Origin: Flavisphingomonas formosensis
GTDB taxonomy: Bacteria; Pseudomonadota; Alphaproteobacteria; Sphingomonadales; Sphingomonadaceae
NCBI RefSeq assembly: GCF_009755815.1
Contig: NZ_WRPK01000010.1
Coordinates: forward strand, 186,001-250,000
Direction: 5' to 3'
Length of the DNA stretch: 64,000 nucleotides
The notes under the pieces were generated by a model. The model was not told the DNA's origin. It searched no databases and saw nothing but the letters and a program-made list of their open reading frames with translations. Made by a program: the position numbers and the translations under genes. Each line of letters opens with the position of its first letter. Positions within the stretch are counted from its first letter, which is position 1. Below are positions 44,570 through 53,950 of this stretch, piece by piece.

Positions 44570-44594
44570 TCGGCGCCGCAATAGCTGGATCGGG

Positions 44595-44633
44595 AAAATT
44601 GGGGCGCCGATCGTTGACGGATCGTGCGCCCCC
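44595..44633 (-). terminator. terminator-like hairpin for the RTX protein gene
   Basis: On the minus strand GGGGCGC and GATC pair with GATC and GCGCCCC across a small internal loop (44601-44632), followed by AATTTT. It lies between the FGE stop and the RTX gene stop, which converge, and points in the RTX gene's direction. Confidence 0.6.
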
Positions 44634-44653
44634 GCAAGCCTGCAGACTTTACC

Positions 44654-46717
44654 TCAGAGCGTGAAATCGGCGGCAGTCAACGGAGGTTGCCCCTGGATCG
44701 TCACCATGAATTCCGCCGTCGAATAATTGCCGTCGGTATCACCCAGGATGACCGTGGTGTTGCCGTCCGTCGACCAGATCAGATCGTGGCCCGCGCTGAA
44801 ATGCGTGGCTTTGACCGGCCCGGTGAAGTGGTGCTGCACGCCCCCGTCGAAAAAGGACGAGAAGTCCAGCTTGTCGGTGCCGGGCAGGAAATCGACGATC
44901 GTATCGTTGGTATCCTTCACGTCGAGAAACGCGAAGGTGTCGGTGCCGTCATGACCGACCAGCATGTCGGCGCCATAGCCGCCGACGATCCGGTCGTTGC
45001 CCTGCAACCCGCGGATGATGTCATCGCCCGAACCGCCATATAGCGTGTCCTGCGCCTGATTTCCGTCGAGCGCGTCGTTACCCGAGCCGCCGTAGATCGT
45101 ATCGATCCCCTGCCCGCCCGAGATCACGTCGTCGCCGCCCCAGCCATAGACGGTGTCGTTGCCGTTCTTGGAATCGATCGTGTCGGCATCCGCCGTGCCA
45201 TAGAGGATGTTCGATCCCCGGAGCGCGGCATCGGAAACGGTGCTGTAGAGCACGCCGCCGCCCGTGACCCCGTCCATGTCGTTGGGATCGCCGCCGCCCG
45301 CATAGGCCGTCGGCAGCGTGATCACCTCGTCATGGCCATGCACCGTGATCTCGATAGACTGCGTCGTGCCATCCAGCGAATGGACGAGGATATGCTCGGG
45401 CGAACTCTCGCCGGTGTTAAGCGCCTTGAGCCCCGGCGCATGATCGTCGAGCGTATATTGCCAGTCGCCCGACGCGGTGATCGTGAGCTCGCCGAACGTG
45501 CCGGTTACGGTCTGCGCCTGAAAAGCGGCCTGGTCATGGTCGGCATCGGTGATGGTGAGATGGCCCGCCGCCTGCCCCTCGCCGCCTTCATAGACGTCAC
45601 CCGTCGTGACGCCGGCAATTTCTGCCGGATTGTCGAGCCCGGTAACGGTCAGCGTCACCGTCCCGGTCGTCGTCCGTCCGGCAGCCGTGCTCAGCGTATA
45701 TTCGATCGTGACGTTCGCGCTTTCGCCGGCCGCCAGATAGTTGAAATCGGCGCCCGGCGCGAAGACGACATGATTGTCGACAATCGTCGTCTTGCCGAGA
45801 CCGGACGTCGCATGCGCCGCGATTACCGAGAGATCGGGTCCGGTATCGTTGGCGAGGACGTTGATCGAGACCAGCGTCTTCTCGTCGGTCGTCGCCACGT
45901 CCGCACCGGCGACGGGCCGCACGGCGGCCGCGCTGAAATTGTTCCAGGCGCTTCCGTCCGCATCCGTTATGGTGATCGTCTGCGTGGTGCCGCCCGGCCC
46001 CTGCACACTCACATTAATCTGTCCGCCCTCGGCCTTCTTGGCCACGGTGACGGTCGGATCGACGTCCGTCATGTGGACGAGCGAGGCATAGCTGTCGATG
46101 ACGCGCGGCGCGCCTTCGCGAAAGCCGGTCAGGACGATCGTGTCGCCGCTGGCAAAGGACAGATCCGCGATCTGGTCGGTCGCGCTGCCTCCATATGTCA
46201 GATCCGATGCGGCGAAGACGAACGCATCGGCGCCGGCACCGCCTTTCAGATAATCACTGCCCGCCCCACCGAGCAGCCTGTCATTGCCACCCCCGGCGTC
46301 AATCTGGTCATTGCCGCCAAGTCCTGACAATATGTTGTTCGCATCATTGCCCCTGATGCCGTTGGCGAGGCCGTTGCCGGTGCCGTCGATCGCATCGGTC
46401 CCCATCAGATAGATATTCTCGAGGTTTGCGCTCAGGCTGTAGCTGACATAGGCCTTGACGAGATCGACGCCCTGATTGTCGCTCTCGATGACCACGTCGC
46501 CCGCCGACATCACTATATAGGTGTCGTTGCCGTTGCCGCCGACCATGACGTCGTCACCATTGCCGCCGTCCAGCGTATCGGCGCCCTCGCCGCCGTACAG
46601 CGTGTCGCCGCCATCTCCGCCGCGCAGCGTATCGTTGCCGTCGCCGCCATATAATGTGTCGTCGCCCGACGTTCCCGCAAGAACGTCGGCGCCGGTGCCA
46701 CCCGTCTTGTCCACCAT
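44654..46717 (-). CDS. RTX calcium-binding protein with VCBS-like domain
   Basis: A 687-residue acidic, cysteine-free secreted protein. Nonapeptide RTX repeats (GGxGxDxLx type) fill about residues 6-65, 135-170 and 525-620: for example GGDGNDTLRGGDGG and GGSGDDIIRGLQGND. Between them is an Ig-like/VCBS region (about 265-480) with YTLSTAAGRTTTGTVTLTVT and HLTITDADHDQAAF followed by WQYTLD. There is no signal peptide, as expected for type I secretion through an ABC exporter recognising the C-terminus. No exporter genes are next to it. GGGGAGG precedes ATG 46717. It may act as an adhesin, matrix or S-layer-like protein; there is no enzymatic domain. Confidence 0.88.
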   Translation of the reverse strand: MVDKTGGTGADVLAGTSGDDTLYGGDGNDTLRGGDGGDTLYGGEGADTLDGGNGDDVMVGGNGNDTYIVMSAGDVVIESDNQGVDLVKAYVSYSLSANLENIYLMGTDAIDGTGNGLANGIRGNDANNILSGLGGNDQIDAGGGNDRLLGGAGSDYLKGGAGADAFVFAASDLTYGGSATDQIADLSFASGDTIVLTGFREGAPRVIDSYASLVHMTDVDPTVTVAKKAEGGQINVSVQGPGGTTQTITITDADGSAWNNFSAAAVRPVAGADVATTDEKTLVSINVLANDTGPDLSVIAAHATSGLGKTTIVDNHVVFAPGADFNYLAAGESANVTIEYTLSTAAGRTTTGTVTLTVTGLDNPAEIAGVTTGDVYEGGEGQAAGHLTITDADHDQAAFQAQTVTGTFGELTITASGDWQYTLDDHAPGLKALNTGESSPEHILVHSLDGTTQSIEITVHGHDEVITLPTAYAGGGDPNDMDGVTGGGVLYSTVSDAALRGSNILYGTADADTIDSKNGNDTVYGWGGDDVISGGQGIDTIYGGSGNDALDGNQAQDTLYGGSGDDIIRGLQGNDRIVGGYGADMLVGHDGTDTFAFLDVKDTNDTIVDFLPGTDKLDFSSFFDGGVQHHFTGPVKATHFSAGHDLIWSTDGNTTVILGDTDGNYSTAEFMVTIQGQPPLTAADFTL

Positions 46718-46950
46718 GTCCGCCTCCCCACAGATCGAAGCACGGAATGCGCCCGATTGCAGGAGACACAACTGCAGTATTTGCACGCAACGGTTAATCG
46801 TGCGGAAGGGCATTATTCCAAATGGCGCGCCCTATCCCAATGAGCCACTAAGTAGTAGCGAAGGAAATTTCAGACGATCACCCGCATGAATTCAGGTATA
46901 GTTTCGTTCTTCTACCCCCTTTGGGCAAGACGAACGTCCGCCCTCGCACA

Positions 46951-48108
46951 TCATCTCCACACGTCCCGATAGAGCTGCTCGATCTCCGCAATCTCTGGAA
47001 TCCGCGGATTATTGGCTGGCGATCCGGACGCCACGGCCTGTTGCGCCATTGTCGGCATGCGTGCAAACCAGTCCGTCTCGGATATGCCGTAGGCGGCCGG
47101 CGTCGGCACCTCCAGCTCGGCATTCAGCGCACCCAGTTCCCCAACCAGCCGGGCGACCGCGGCCTGATTGCCCTCGCGCTCGTCGGCTATGCCCATCGCC
47201 CGGGCGCAGTCCGCATAGCGGCCGAGCGCGGCCGGGGCGGAAAAGGCGGTGACCGCCGGCAGCAGCATCGCATTGGAAAGCCCGTGCGGCACGTGGAAGA
47301 AGGCGCCGATCGGCCGGCTCATGCCGTGCACCAGCGCCACCGAGGCATTGGAGAAGGCGATGCCGGCATGGAGCGCGCCCTCCATCATCGCCGCGCGCGC
47401 CGGCCGATCGCCCGGATCGGCACAGACGCGGCGCAGATTGGGCGCGATCAGCCGCATGGCGGAGAGCGCCATCGCGTCGGAGAAGGGATTGGCGCGGCGC
47501 GAGACATAGGCCTCGATCGCATGCGTGAGCGAATCGATGCCGGTATCCGCCGTCAGCCGGCGCGGCTTGGCCAGGGTCAGCTCATAATCGACGATGGCGA
47601 TGCTGGGCAGGAAGCCGAGCCCCGCGCACAGCATCTTCTCGTCGGTTTCCTCATTGGTGATGATGGTGAAGCGCGTGGCTTCCGATCCGGTGCCCGCGGT
47701 CGTCGGCACGGCGACGATCGGCAGGCCGGGCGCATCGTTGGCAACCGGCGCCTTCATCGCCGCATAAGGCACGTCATGCACCGCACGCACCGCGACCGCC
47801 TTGGCCGTGTCGATCGGGCTGCCGCCGCCGAAGCCGATCACGCAATCATGATCGCCCTCGCGCAATGCCGCGAGCGCCGCCTCGATCGCGGCGATGGTGG
47901 GATCGGACACGGTGTCGACGAAGACGCCCGGCGCGATTCCCGCCGCGCGGAGTATCTCGACCAGCCGGTCGAGCAGGCCATTGCCGGCGAGGAACCGGTC
48001 GCTGACGACGAAGGGCCGCGCCAGTCCCGCCTGAGCCAGCGCATCGGGCAGCTCGGCGAGCGCACCGCCACCGACGCGCAGGGTACGGGGCATAGTGAGC
48101 GTCGTCAT
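46951..48108 (-). CDS. iron-containing alcohol dehydrogenase
   Basis: A 385-residue NAD(P)-dependent dehydrogenase of the group III (iron) type. It has the nucleotide loop GFGGGSPIDTAKAVAV, PTTAGTGSEATRFTII and the metal-ligand segments GIDSLTHAIEAYVS and VHGMSRPIGAFFHVPHG. Substrate could be a primary alcohol, hydroxyacid or maleylacetate-like compound. AGGAGA lies 7-8 bp before ATG 48108. It lies 102 bp downstream of the BKACE-family gene on the same strand, so the two may act in one catabolic route. The 233 bp between it and the RTX gene contain the RTX promoter and no gene. Confidence 0.92.
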   Translation of the reverse strand: MTTLTMPRTLRVGGGALAELPDALAQAGLARPFVVSDRFLAGNGLLDRLVEILRAAGIAPGVFVDTVSDPTIAAIEAALAALREGDHDCVIGFGGGSPIDTAKAVAVRAVHDVPYAAMKAPVANDAPGLPIVAVPTTAGTGSEATRFTIITNEETDEKMLCAGLGFLPSIAIVDYELTLAKPRRLTADTGIDSLTHAIEAYVSRRANPFSDAMALSAMRLIAPNLRRVCADPGDRPARAAMMEGALHAGIAFSNASVALVHGMSRPIGAFFHVPHGLSNAMLLPAVTAFSAPAALGRYADCARAMGIADEREGNQAAVARLVGELGALNAELEVPTPAAYGISETDWFARMPTMAQQAVASGSPANNPRIPEIAEIEQLYRDVWR

Positions 48109-48210
48109 TCCGCTATCTCCTGCTGGGTTGTTCGTCGGGCGAGCTTATCCATTTCCATATGCCGTTCCCAGGAACAGCCGGGACGAGGACAAGAAACTCA
48201 ACGAAGATCG

Positions 48211-49137
48211 TCAGAACCCGACCTTGTCGCCGCCCTTGAGGTCGAGGATGCGGCGTGCCTCGTCGGGCGTCGCGATCTCGAGGCCGAGGCCCTCGAGGAT
48301 CTGTCTCACGCGCGTGACCTGCTCGGCATTGGTCGTGGCGAGTTGCCCCGCCCCCAGCCACAAGCTGTCCTCCAGACCGACGCGAACATGGCCGCCCATC
48401 GCCGCCGCCTGCGCCGCCACCGGCATCTGATTCTTCCCCGCCGCCAGCACCGACCAGCGATACTGATCGCCGAACAGCCGGTCCGCCGTCCGCTTCATGT
48501 GCAGCACCTCCTCCGGATGCGCACCGATCCCGCCCAGCAGACCGAAGCAGGTCTGGATGAACAGCGGCGCCTTCACCAGCCCCTCCATCCAGAAATAATG
48601 GAGATTATGCAGGTGGCTCGTATCATAGCACTCGAACTCGTAGCGCGTGCCCGTCTCGTTCAGCGTGTCCAACGCATAACGAATGTCCTTGAAGCTGTTG
48701 CGGAAAACCAGGTCGTGGCTGCCCTCCAGCATCGCCGGCTCCCACTCATGCTTGAATTCCTTGTAGCGCTTGAGCATCGGAAACAGGCCGAAATTCATCG
48801 AGCCCATGTTGAGGCTCGCTACCTCCGGCTTCCACACCGCGGCGGGACGCACCCGCTCCTCCACGCTCATATAGGGCGAGCCCCCCGTCGTCAGGTTCAC
48901 CACCACGTCCGACGATTGCTTGATCACCTTCAGGAACGGCTCGAACGCCTCGGGGCTTTGATCCGGCTTACCCGTCTCCGGATCGCGCGCATGCAGATGA
49001 ACGATCGCCGCACCCGCCTCTGCCGCTCCCAGCGCAGAGTCCGCAATCTCGGCCGCCGTCACCGGAAGATAGGGCGACATGGACGGCGTGTGGATCGATC
49101 CCGTGATCGCGCAGCTGATGATCACCTTCGACGGCAT
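48211..49137 (-). CDS. BKACE family beta-keto acid cleavage enzyme
   Basis: A 308-residue zinc enzyme of the 3-keto-5-aminohexanoate cleavage (Kce/BKACE) family, which condenses a beta-keto acid with acetyl-CoA to give acetoacetate and a new CoA ester. It starts KVIISCAITGSIHTPSMSPYLPVT and has zinc ligands in VHLHARDPETGKPDQ. Further markers are NLTTGGSP, LNMGSMNFG, FECYDTSHLHNLHYF and GGHVRVGLED. GGAGAGAA precedes ATG 49137. Neighbours are the GGDEF-EAL gene upstream and the iron dehydrogenase downstream. The actual keto acid is unknown; carnitine or dehydrocarnitine breakdown is one known use of the family. Confidence 0.9.
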   Translation of the reverse strand: MPSKVIISCAITGSIHTPSMSPYLPVTAAEIADSALGAAEAGAAIVHLHARDPETGKPDQSPEAFEPFLKVIKQSSDVVVNLTTGGSPYMSVEERVRPAAVWKPEVASLNMGSMNFGLFPMLKRYKEFKHEWEPAMLEGSHDLVFRNSFKDIRYALDTLNETGTRYEFECYDTSHLHNLHYFWMEGLVKAPLFIQTCFGLLGGIGAHPEEVLHMKRTADRLFGDQYRWSVLAAGKNQMPVAAQAAAMGGHVRVGLEDSLWLGAGQLATTNAEQVTRVRQILEGLGLEIATPDEARRILDLKGGDKVGF

Positions 49138-49215
49138 AAGATTCTCTCCGGGCTTCGATGCTCTGCATCGCTCCTAGAGGCGAACGGCGTCGAGGCAAAT
49201 ATCGGGCGTGCTAAA

Positions 49216-51801
49216 TCAGGCCGCGTTCTCGATGGCGCCGCGCAGCATGCGTTCCGTATCGGCAGCCGAGCCGGCCGCACCGAAAAGATAGCCTTGGCCG
49301 ACCCCGCAGCCGCGGGCGAGCAGATAGTCCGCCTGCTCCTCGTTCTCCACGCCTTCGGCGACCACCTCGATGCCCAGCGTCCGGCCGAGCGTGATCACCG
49401 CATCCACGATCGCGGCATCCTCCCGGTCCTGCTGCACATTGCTCACGAAGCTGCGATCGATCTTCAATATGTCGACCGGATATTGCTTGAGATGGCTGAG
49501 CGACGCGTAGCCGGTACCGAAATCGTCGAGCGCGATGCGAACGCCGTGCGCGCTGAGCAGCTTGAGCGCGCGTTCGACATAAGGGGCGTCGCGACCGAGG
49601 AACACGGTTTCCGTCACCTCGATTTCCAGACAGGACGTGGGCAAGCGGCATTGATCGAGCCGTTCCAGCACCTTTTCAGCGAAATTGTCATGCTGGAAGT
49701 CGGCGGCTGCGGCGTTCAGCGCGATGCTGCCGGTGACGATACCCATTTCGCGCCACCGCAGGATATCCTCCGTGATCGCCTCCAGCATTCGCGTGGTGAT
49801 CGCCACCGCAAGATCGGGATTGCCGAAAGCGGCCGAGATGGTGTCCGGCGTCTGTATGCCGAGCCGCGGGTGCCGCCATCGAAGCAGCGCCTCGAAGCCG
49901 ACCGTGCGGCGCGTGCGCAGATCGATCTTCGGCTGATAGAAAGGCACGATCAGTTCGCTGCGCAGCGCCTCCGCTGCCATTCCGATCATGGAAGCGCGTG
50001 TCTGCATGTCGGCGCGCATCTCCGGCGCGAAGACCTTCATCCGGCCGCGTCCCGCCGCCTTGGCGGCGTAGAGGGCGAGATCGGCCGCCTTCAGCAGTTC
50101 GCGCGCCTCGTCGCCATGCTCGGGGAACATGCTGACGCCGATGCTGGCCGCGCAGTCAAGAATATTGCCGTCATAGGTGAAAGGCTCGCGCAATCCGCGC
50201 AGCAGCCGGCTGGCGCAGTCTTCCAGCGCGCCGCGGCTGTCGATGCCCGGCACGACAATGGCGAATTCGTCTCCGCCCAGTCGGCCGATCGAGGCGTCGG
50301 AGGGTGCGATCACCGCTAGACGTTCGGCAAAGGTGCGTAGCAGCGCGTCACCGGCATCGTGGCCCAGCGTGTCATTCGTCCGCTTGAGTTCATCGACGTC
50401 GAGCAGCAGCAGCGCAAAGCCGCCGCCGACCGCCTTGCGCCATTCCACTGCATGCTCCAGCGCCTCCCGCAGTGCCGTGCGGTTGGGCAAGCTGGTCAGC
50501 GGATCATGGGCGGCAGCCCATTGCACCCGCTCCTCGGCGGTACGCTGGTCGGTCACGTCCTGGAACGTGACGATCAGCCTGCGAAACTGGCCGGATTCCG
50601 AAACGGTCGTCCAGCCCGCGCTTTTGAGCCACCGTTCTTCGCCATTATCGGCGCGGATGATGCGCAGCGCCGTCTCGAAATGCGGCACCGTGCTCCGCGA
50701 GGTGACGGCATCCATGATCGCAATCAGCTTGTGCCGATCTTCGGGATGGGTGACCCGCATCGCCGTTTCGATGCTCGGCTCGACATCGTCGCCGAGGCCG
50801 AGAATCTCTCGCAATTCGTGCGACCATTGGCGTTCGCCGGTAACCGCGTCGAAATCCCAGATACCGAGCCGTGCCGACTTGACGGCGAGGCGAAAGCGCT
50901 CCTCGCTGTCGGCCAGGGCCAGCTGCGCCATACGGTGATCGTGGACATCGGCAAGTGTGCCGTACCAGCGAACGATCTCGCCCGCCTCGTTTCGGCGCGG
51001 CGCGGCGCGGGCGCGCATCCAGCGATAACCGGCGCCGACCGTCAGAACGCGATACTCGACGTCAACCGGAACGCCATCCCGGCGCCGGTCGGCCCAGAGC
51101 TGCACGGTCGCTTCCACATCGTCCGGGTGCACTGCCGACAACCAGCCGAACCCCCGCGCCTCTTCGGCCGTATGGCCGGTGAGATCGAGCCATTGCGGGC
51201 CGACCTCCTCCATCCAGCCTTCCGGCGTCGCCGTCCACTGGATCTGCGGGCTGAGCTCGACCGAGTAACGATGATGTTCCTCGCTTTCGCGCAGTGCCTG
51301 CACGATCGCGCGCTGGGCCGCGACATCGTCCTCGAAACCGGTCTCCGCCTGCATGACAAAGGACAGGCGTTCATCGAATGCCGAAGCCAGCTGCGCGTCG
51401 GACCGCCGCGTAGCGGCCAACTCCGCCAGGCGTGCCAGCATCTGCCGATCGCGGGCGCCCAGCCCCTCGGGACGCGTCCTGCTGTCGAGCACGCATAAGG
51501 TGCCGACCACGTCCCGCCCCTCGTCGCAGACCGGAAATGCGGCGATGAAGCGCGCGCCGAGAAGGCTTTCCGCCGGCACGGACGTGCCGTCCGCACGCGG
51601 CAGGCCGGTGATGGTGGGCTGATCGGATTCGAGTATGGCGCTGGGCAGCAGCATGTCCGCAGGCCGCAGCGGCCCGCTGATACCGAACTGCGCCCGAACG
51701 ATGTGACGACCCAACACATGCAGGCTGAGGAAGGCCATCGGCGCCCCGATCGCATCCGCAGCCAGCGCCACGACGTGATCGAGTGCCGCAAGCCTATCCA
51801 C
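49216..51801 (-). CDS. GAF-PAS-PAS-GGDEF-EAL cyclic-di-GMP protein
   Basis: An 861-residue cytoplasmic signalling protein. GAF spans about 1-150, then a PAS with PAC (about 175-295), a second PAS (about 300-425), GGDEF (about 435-590) and EAL (about 605-855). The GGDEF motif at 509-513 is intact and the EAL at 637-639 is intact with LNAAAADFQ and LDDFGTGYASLSHLKQYP. Both diguanylate cyclase and phosphodiesterase activities are therefore possible. The start is GTG 51801; a stop lies only 6 bp upstream in frame, and the GAF domain begins immediately, so the N-terminus may be slightly short for the family. Sensory inputs are unknown. Confidence 0.9.
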   Translation of the reverse strand: MDRLAALDHVVALAADAIGAPMAFLSLHVLGRHIVRAQFGISGPLRPADMLLPSAILESDQPTITGLPRADGTSVPAESLLGARFIAAFPVCDEGRDVVGTLCVLDSRTRPEGLGARDRQMLARLAELAATRRSDAQLASAFDERLSFVMQAETGFEDDVAAQRAIVQALRESEEHHRYSVELSPQIQWTATPEGWMEEVGPQWLDLTGHTAEEARGFGWLSAVHPDDVEATVQLWADRRRDGVPVDVEYRVLTVGAGYRWMRARAAPRRNEAGEIVRWYGTLADVHDHRMAQLALADSEERFRLAVKSARLGIWDFDAVTGERQWSHELREILGLGDDVEPSIETAMRVTHPEDRHKLIAIMDAVTSRSTVPHFETALRIIRADNGEERWLKSAGWTTVSESGQFRRLIVTFQDVTDQRTAEERVQWAAAHDPLTSLPNRTALREALEHAVEWRKAVGGGFALLLLDVDELKRTNDTLGHDAGDALLRTFAERLAVIAPSDASIGRLGGDEFAIVVPGIDSRGALEDCASRLLRGLREPFTYDGNILDCAASIGVSMFPEHGDEARELLKAADLALYAAKAAGRGRMKVFAPEMRADMQTRASMIGMAAEALRSELIVPFYQPKIDLRTRRTVGFEALLRWRHPRLGIQTPDTISAAFGNPDLAVAITTRMLEAITEDILRWREMGIVTGSIALNAAAADFQHDNFAEKVLERLDQCRLPTSCLEIEVTETVFLGRDAPYVERALKLLSAHGVRIALDDFGTGYASLSHLKQYPVDILKIDRSFVSNVQQDREDAAIVDAVITLGRTLGIEVVAEGVENEEQADYLLARGCGVGQGYLFGAAGSAADTERMLRGAIENAA

Positions 51802-52143
51802 CGGCCGTCACACCCCGTTGCGAGACATGCCAAGCAACGTGTTGCGCATTTATGGCCCTCGTCAGCTTCGAGCTCCTACACCGCATGATCCCTGTCGTGT
51901 CCACAACGCCTTTTTTTCCCCACGAAATATTACGAGCCAAATTGCTAACGAAACCTTTGAGCCTGGTTTCGGACAAACCGCAGTTGATCCGATATGGATG
52001 GTACCGAAACCGAAACGAACCACGCAGGAGGGCAGCTCCCATCTCTGGTTGCCACATATCGGATAGTTTGCGCCGTTCCTTTTCCGCAGAGCCGGAAACG
52101 ATCTCTAGCAGCACCAGGGGCATGGCCGCCCCTCCGCGCGCCC
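51802..52143. other. gene-free region with a spaced inverted repeat
   Basis: This 342-bp interval upstream of the GGDEF-EAL gene and downstream of the DHA2 pump gene contains no convincing gene. It is less GC-rich than its surroundings, has a T7 run (AACGCCTTTTTTTCC near 51908), and carries perfect 10-bp inverted arms ATCCGATATG (51987-51996) and CATATCGGAT (52055-52064) 58 bp apart. It presumably holds the GGDEF-EAL promoter. An open frame crossing it on the minus strand lacks coding character. Confidence 0.5.
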
Positions 52144-53664
52144 TCACCCGCGGCCCGGTTGCTCCACGGCATGACCGCTCATCGCCGATCCCGCGTCGCG
52201 TGCGAAGCGCATGTTCCAGATTGTGGCGAGCGCCGAGATGCCGGTGACGATCAGGAAAGCGACGGTGAAATCGCGCGGGATCGGGGCGCCGCGATTGCCG
52301 GCCAGCATGGCGACATGCAGGGCCGTCGCGCCGATGCAGATGCCGAACGAAAGCATCAGCTGCTGGAAGGTGGAATAGAAGCTGGTGGCGGAGCTCATCC
52401 GCTCCTTGGGAATCTCGTCATAGGCGATGGTGTTGTAGGCGGTGAACTGGAACGACATGAAGAAGCCGCAGACGACCAGCACCGCGAAAATCGCCGCCAC
52501 CGGCCAGTCCGGCCGGAACAGGCCGCAGACCGCATAGCCGGCCGCCGCGGCGATACCGCAGACGATCAGGCTCTGGCGAAAGCCGAAGCGGCGCAGCACG
52601 CGCGGCGCGAGCCCCTTCATCGCGAGCGACCCCATCGCCGTGGCGATGGTGATGCTGCCGCTCTCCGCCGCGGTCATGCCGAAGCCGAGCTGGAGCATCA
52701 ACGGCAGCAGGAAAGGCTGCGCGCCCTGGGTGATGCGGGTCAGCGAGCCGGCGATCACCGACAGGCGGAAGGAGCTGATCCGCATCAGCGAGAGATCGAG
52801 CACCGGGTCGGCTCGCCGGCCGGCATGGCGGATATAGAGCGCGCCGAACAGCATGCCGATAAGGATGAGCGGGACGGCGAGCCTCCCCTCGCCGGGCCGG
52901 CTCGCCATCTCGAAGCCGAACAGCAGGCAGCCGAGCGATATGCCCGACAGCAGGAAGCCGGCGGCGTCCGCGGCGGGCGGCCGATCGGCGCGCACCTCCT
53001 CGATGAAGATCGACACGAGGACCAGGCCGAGCACGCCGATCGGCAGATTGAGGTAGAAGATCCAGCGCCAGTCCAGATAGGTGACGATGAAGCCGCCCAG
53101 CGGCGGCCCGACGATCGGCCCGATCAGCGCGGGGATGATCAGCCAGGACATGGCCGAGACCATGTCGCGCTTGTCCACCGATCGCAGCAGCACCAGCCGG
53201 CCGATCGGGATCATCATCGCCCCGCCCAGCCCCTGGATGAAGCGCGCCGCCACCATGAATGGCAGGTTGGTCGCCTGGCCGCACAGCATCGATCCGATCA
53301 CGAACAGCGCGATGGCGAGGCGGAAGATCAGCCGCGATCCGAAGCGGTCGGCCATCCGCCCGCTCACCGGAATGAAGATGGCGAGCGCGAGCAGATAGGA
53401 GGTGAGCGCGATGCTCATGCTCGGCGCCGGCACGCCGAAATCGCGCGCCATAGTGGGCAGCGCGGTGGCCAGCACCGTCGCGTCCATCTGCTCCATGAAC
53501 AGCGCGCAGGCGATGATCAGCGCGACGATGCGATAGTTGCGGGCGGGCTTGGTCCTGAGGTCGCCCGCGGTCGCGGTCTGCACGACGTCGGTGGCGGCAG
53601 GCACGATCCCGTCGCGAACCTCGGCATTGACGGCGGCGATCCCCCGGCGGCGCGGCCTCAGCAT
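52144..53664 (-). CDS. DHA2-family MFS drug efflux transporter
   Basis: A 506-residue inner-membrane exporter with 14 predicted helices, of the EmrB/QacA (DHA2) family that expels drugs or organic anions with protons. It shows the motif FMEQMDATVLATALPTMARDF in helix 1, GRMADRFGSRLIFRLA (motif A), AARFIQGLGGAMMIPIGRL (motif B) and GPPLGGFIVTYLDWRWIFYLNLPIG (motif C region). GAGGAG lies 6 bp before ATG 53664. No membrane-fusion protein (EmrA-like) gene adjoins it. It stands alone, separated from aas by a repeat element. Confidence 0.92.
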   Translation of the reverse strand: MLRPRRRGIAAVNAEVRDGIVPAATDVVQTATAGDLRTKPARNYRIVALIIACALFMEQMDATVLATALPTMARDFGVPAPSMSIALTSYLLALAIFIPVSGRMADRFGSRLIFRLAIALFVIGSMLCGQATNLPFMVAARFIQGLGGAMMIPIGRLVLLRSVDKRDMVSAMSWLIIPALIGPIVGPPLGGFIVTYLDWRWIFYLNLPIGVLGLVLVSIFIEEVRADRPPAADAAGFLLSGISLGCLLFGFEMASRPGEGRLAVPLILIGMLFGALYIRHAGRRADPVLDLSLMRISSFRLSVIAGSLTRITQGAQPFLLPLMLQLGFGMTAAESGSITIATAMGSLAMKGLAPRVLRRFGFRQSLIVCGIAAAAGYAVCGLFRPDWPVAAIFAVLVVCGFFMSFQFTAYNTIAYDEIPKERMSSATSFYSTFQQLMLSFGICIGATALHVAMLAGNRGAPIPRDFTVAFLIVTGISALATIWNMRFARDAGSAMSGHAVEQPGRG

Positions 53665-53792
53665 AGCTTGCTCCTCACGCCCGCCGCTTTGCCTCCGTCT
53701 ACGCCTTCACTCTCTTGCCAGATAGGCCGATCGGCGGCGGTTGCCACCCCTTTCGGCCGAGATTCTGATGCAATGCAGCAAAGGAGTCCTTC

Positions 53793-53934
53793 ATCCTCCC
53801 CGGAACGGGGAGGGGGACCGCGCGTAGCGTGGTGGAGGGGCAAGCCAGATGCGGAAAGCGATGCCGCTACCCCTGGATCGCGCGGAAGCCCCTCCACCGC
53901 CTTCGGCGGTCCCCCTCCCCGTTCCGGGGAGGAT
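53793..53934. repeat. inverted REP-like intergenic element
   Basis: Two related about 48-bp units face each other: 53793-53841 (TCCTCCCCGGAACGGGGAGG, then GGGACCGCG...) and 53888-53934 (GCCCCTCCACCG...CCCCGTTCCGGGGAGGAT). Each has an internal CTCCCCGGAACGGGGAG palindrome and the two pair with each other over most of their length. The form matches a BIME/REP-type dispersed element common in intergenic DNA of this group, lying between the DHA2 start and the aas stop. It may end or stabilise the aas transcript. Confidence 0.8.
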
Positions 53935-53950
53935 CAAAAAGGCTTCAGTC

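Noticed and set aside
45000-46700. Tandem DNA repeats resembling a CRISPR or satellite array
   Set aside because: They are degenerate codons for RTX nonapeptides inside one reading frame, not identical repeats with spacers.
46921-50319. An 1132-codon plus-strand open frame
   Set aside because: It is antisense to the iron dehydrogenase, BKACE and GGDEF-EAL genes, all of which have clear motifs. The product is His/Arg/Gly-rich without domains, a usual artefact of high GC.
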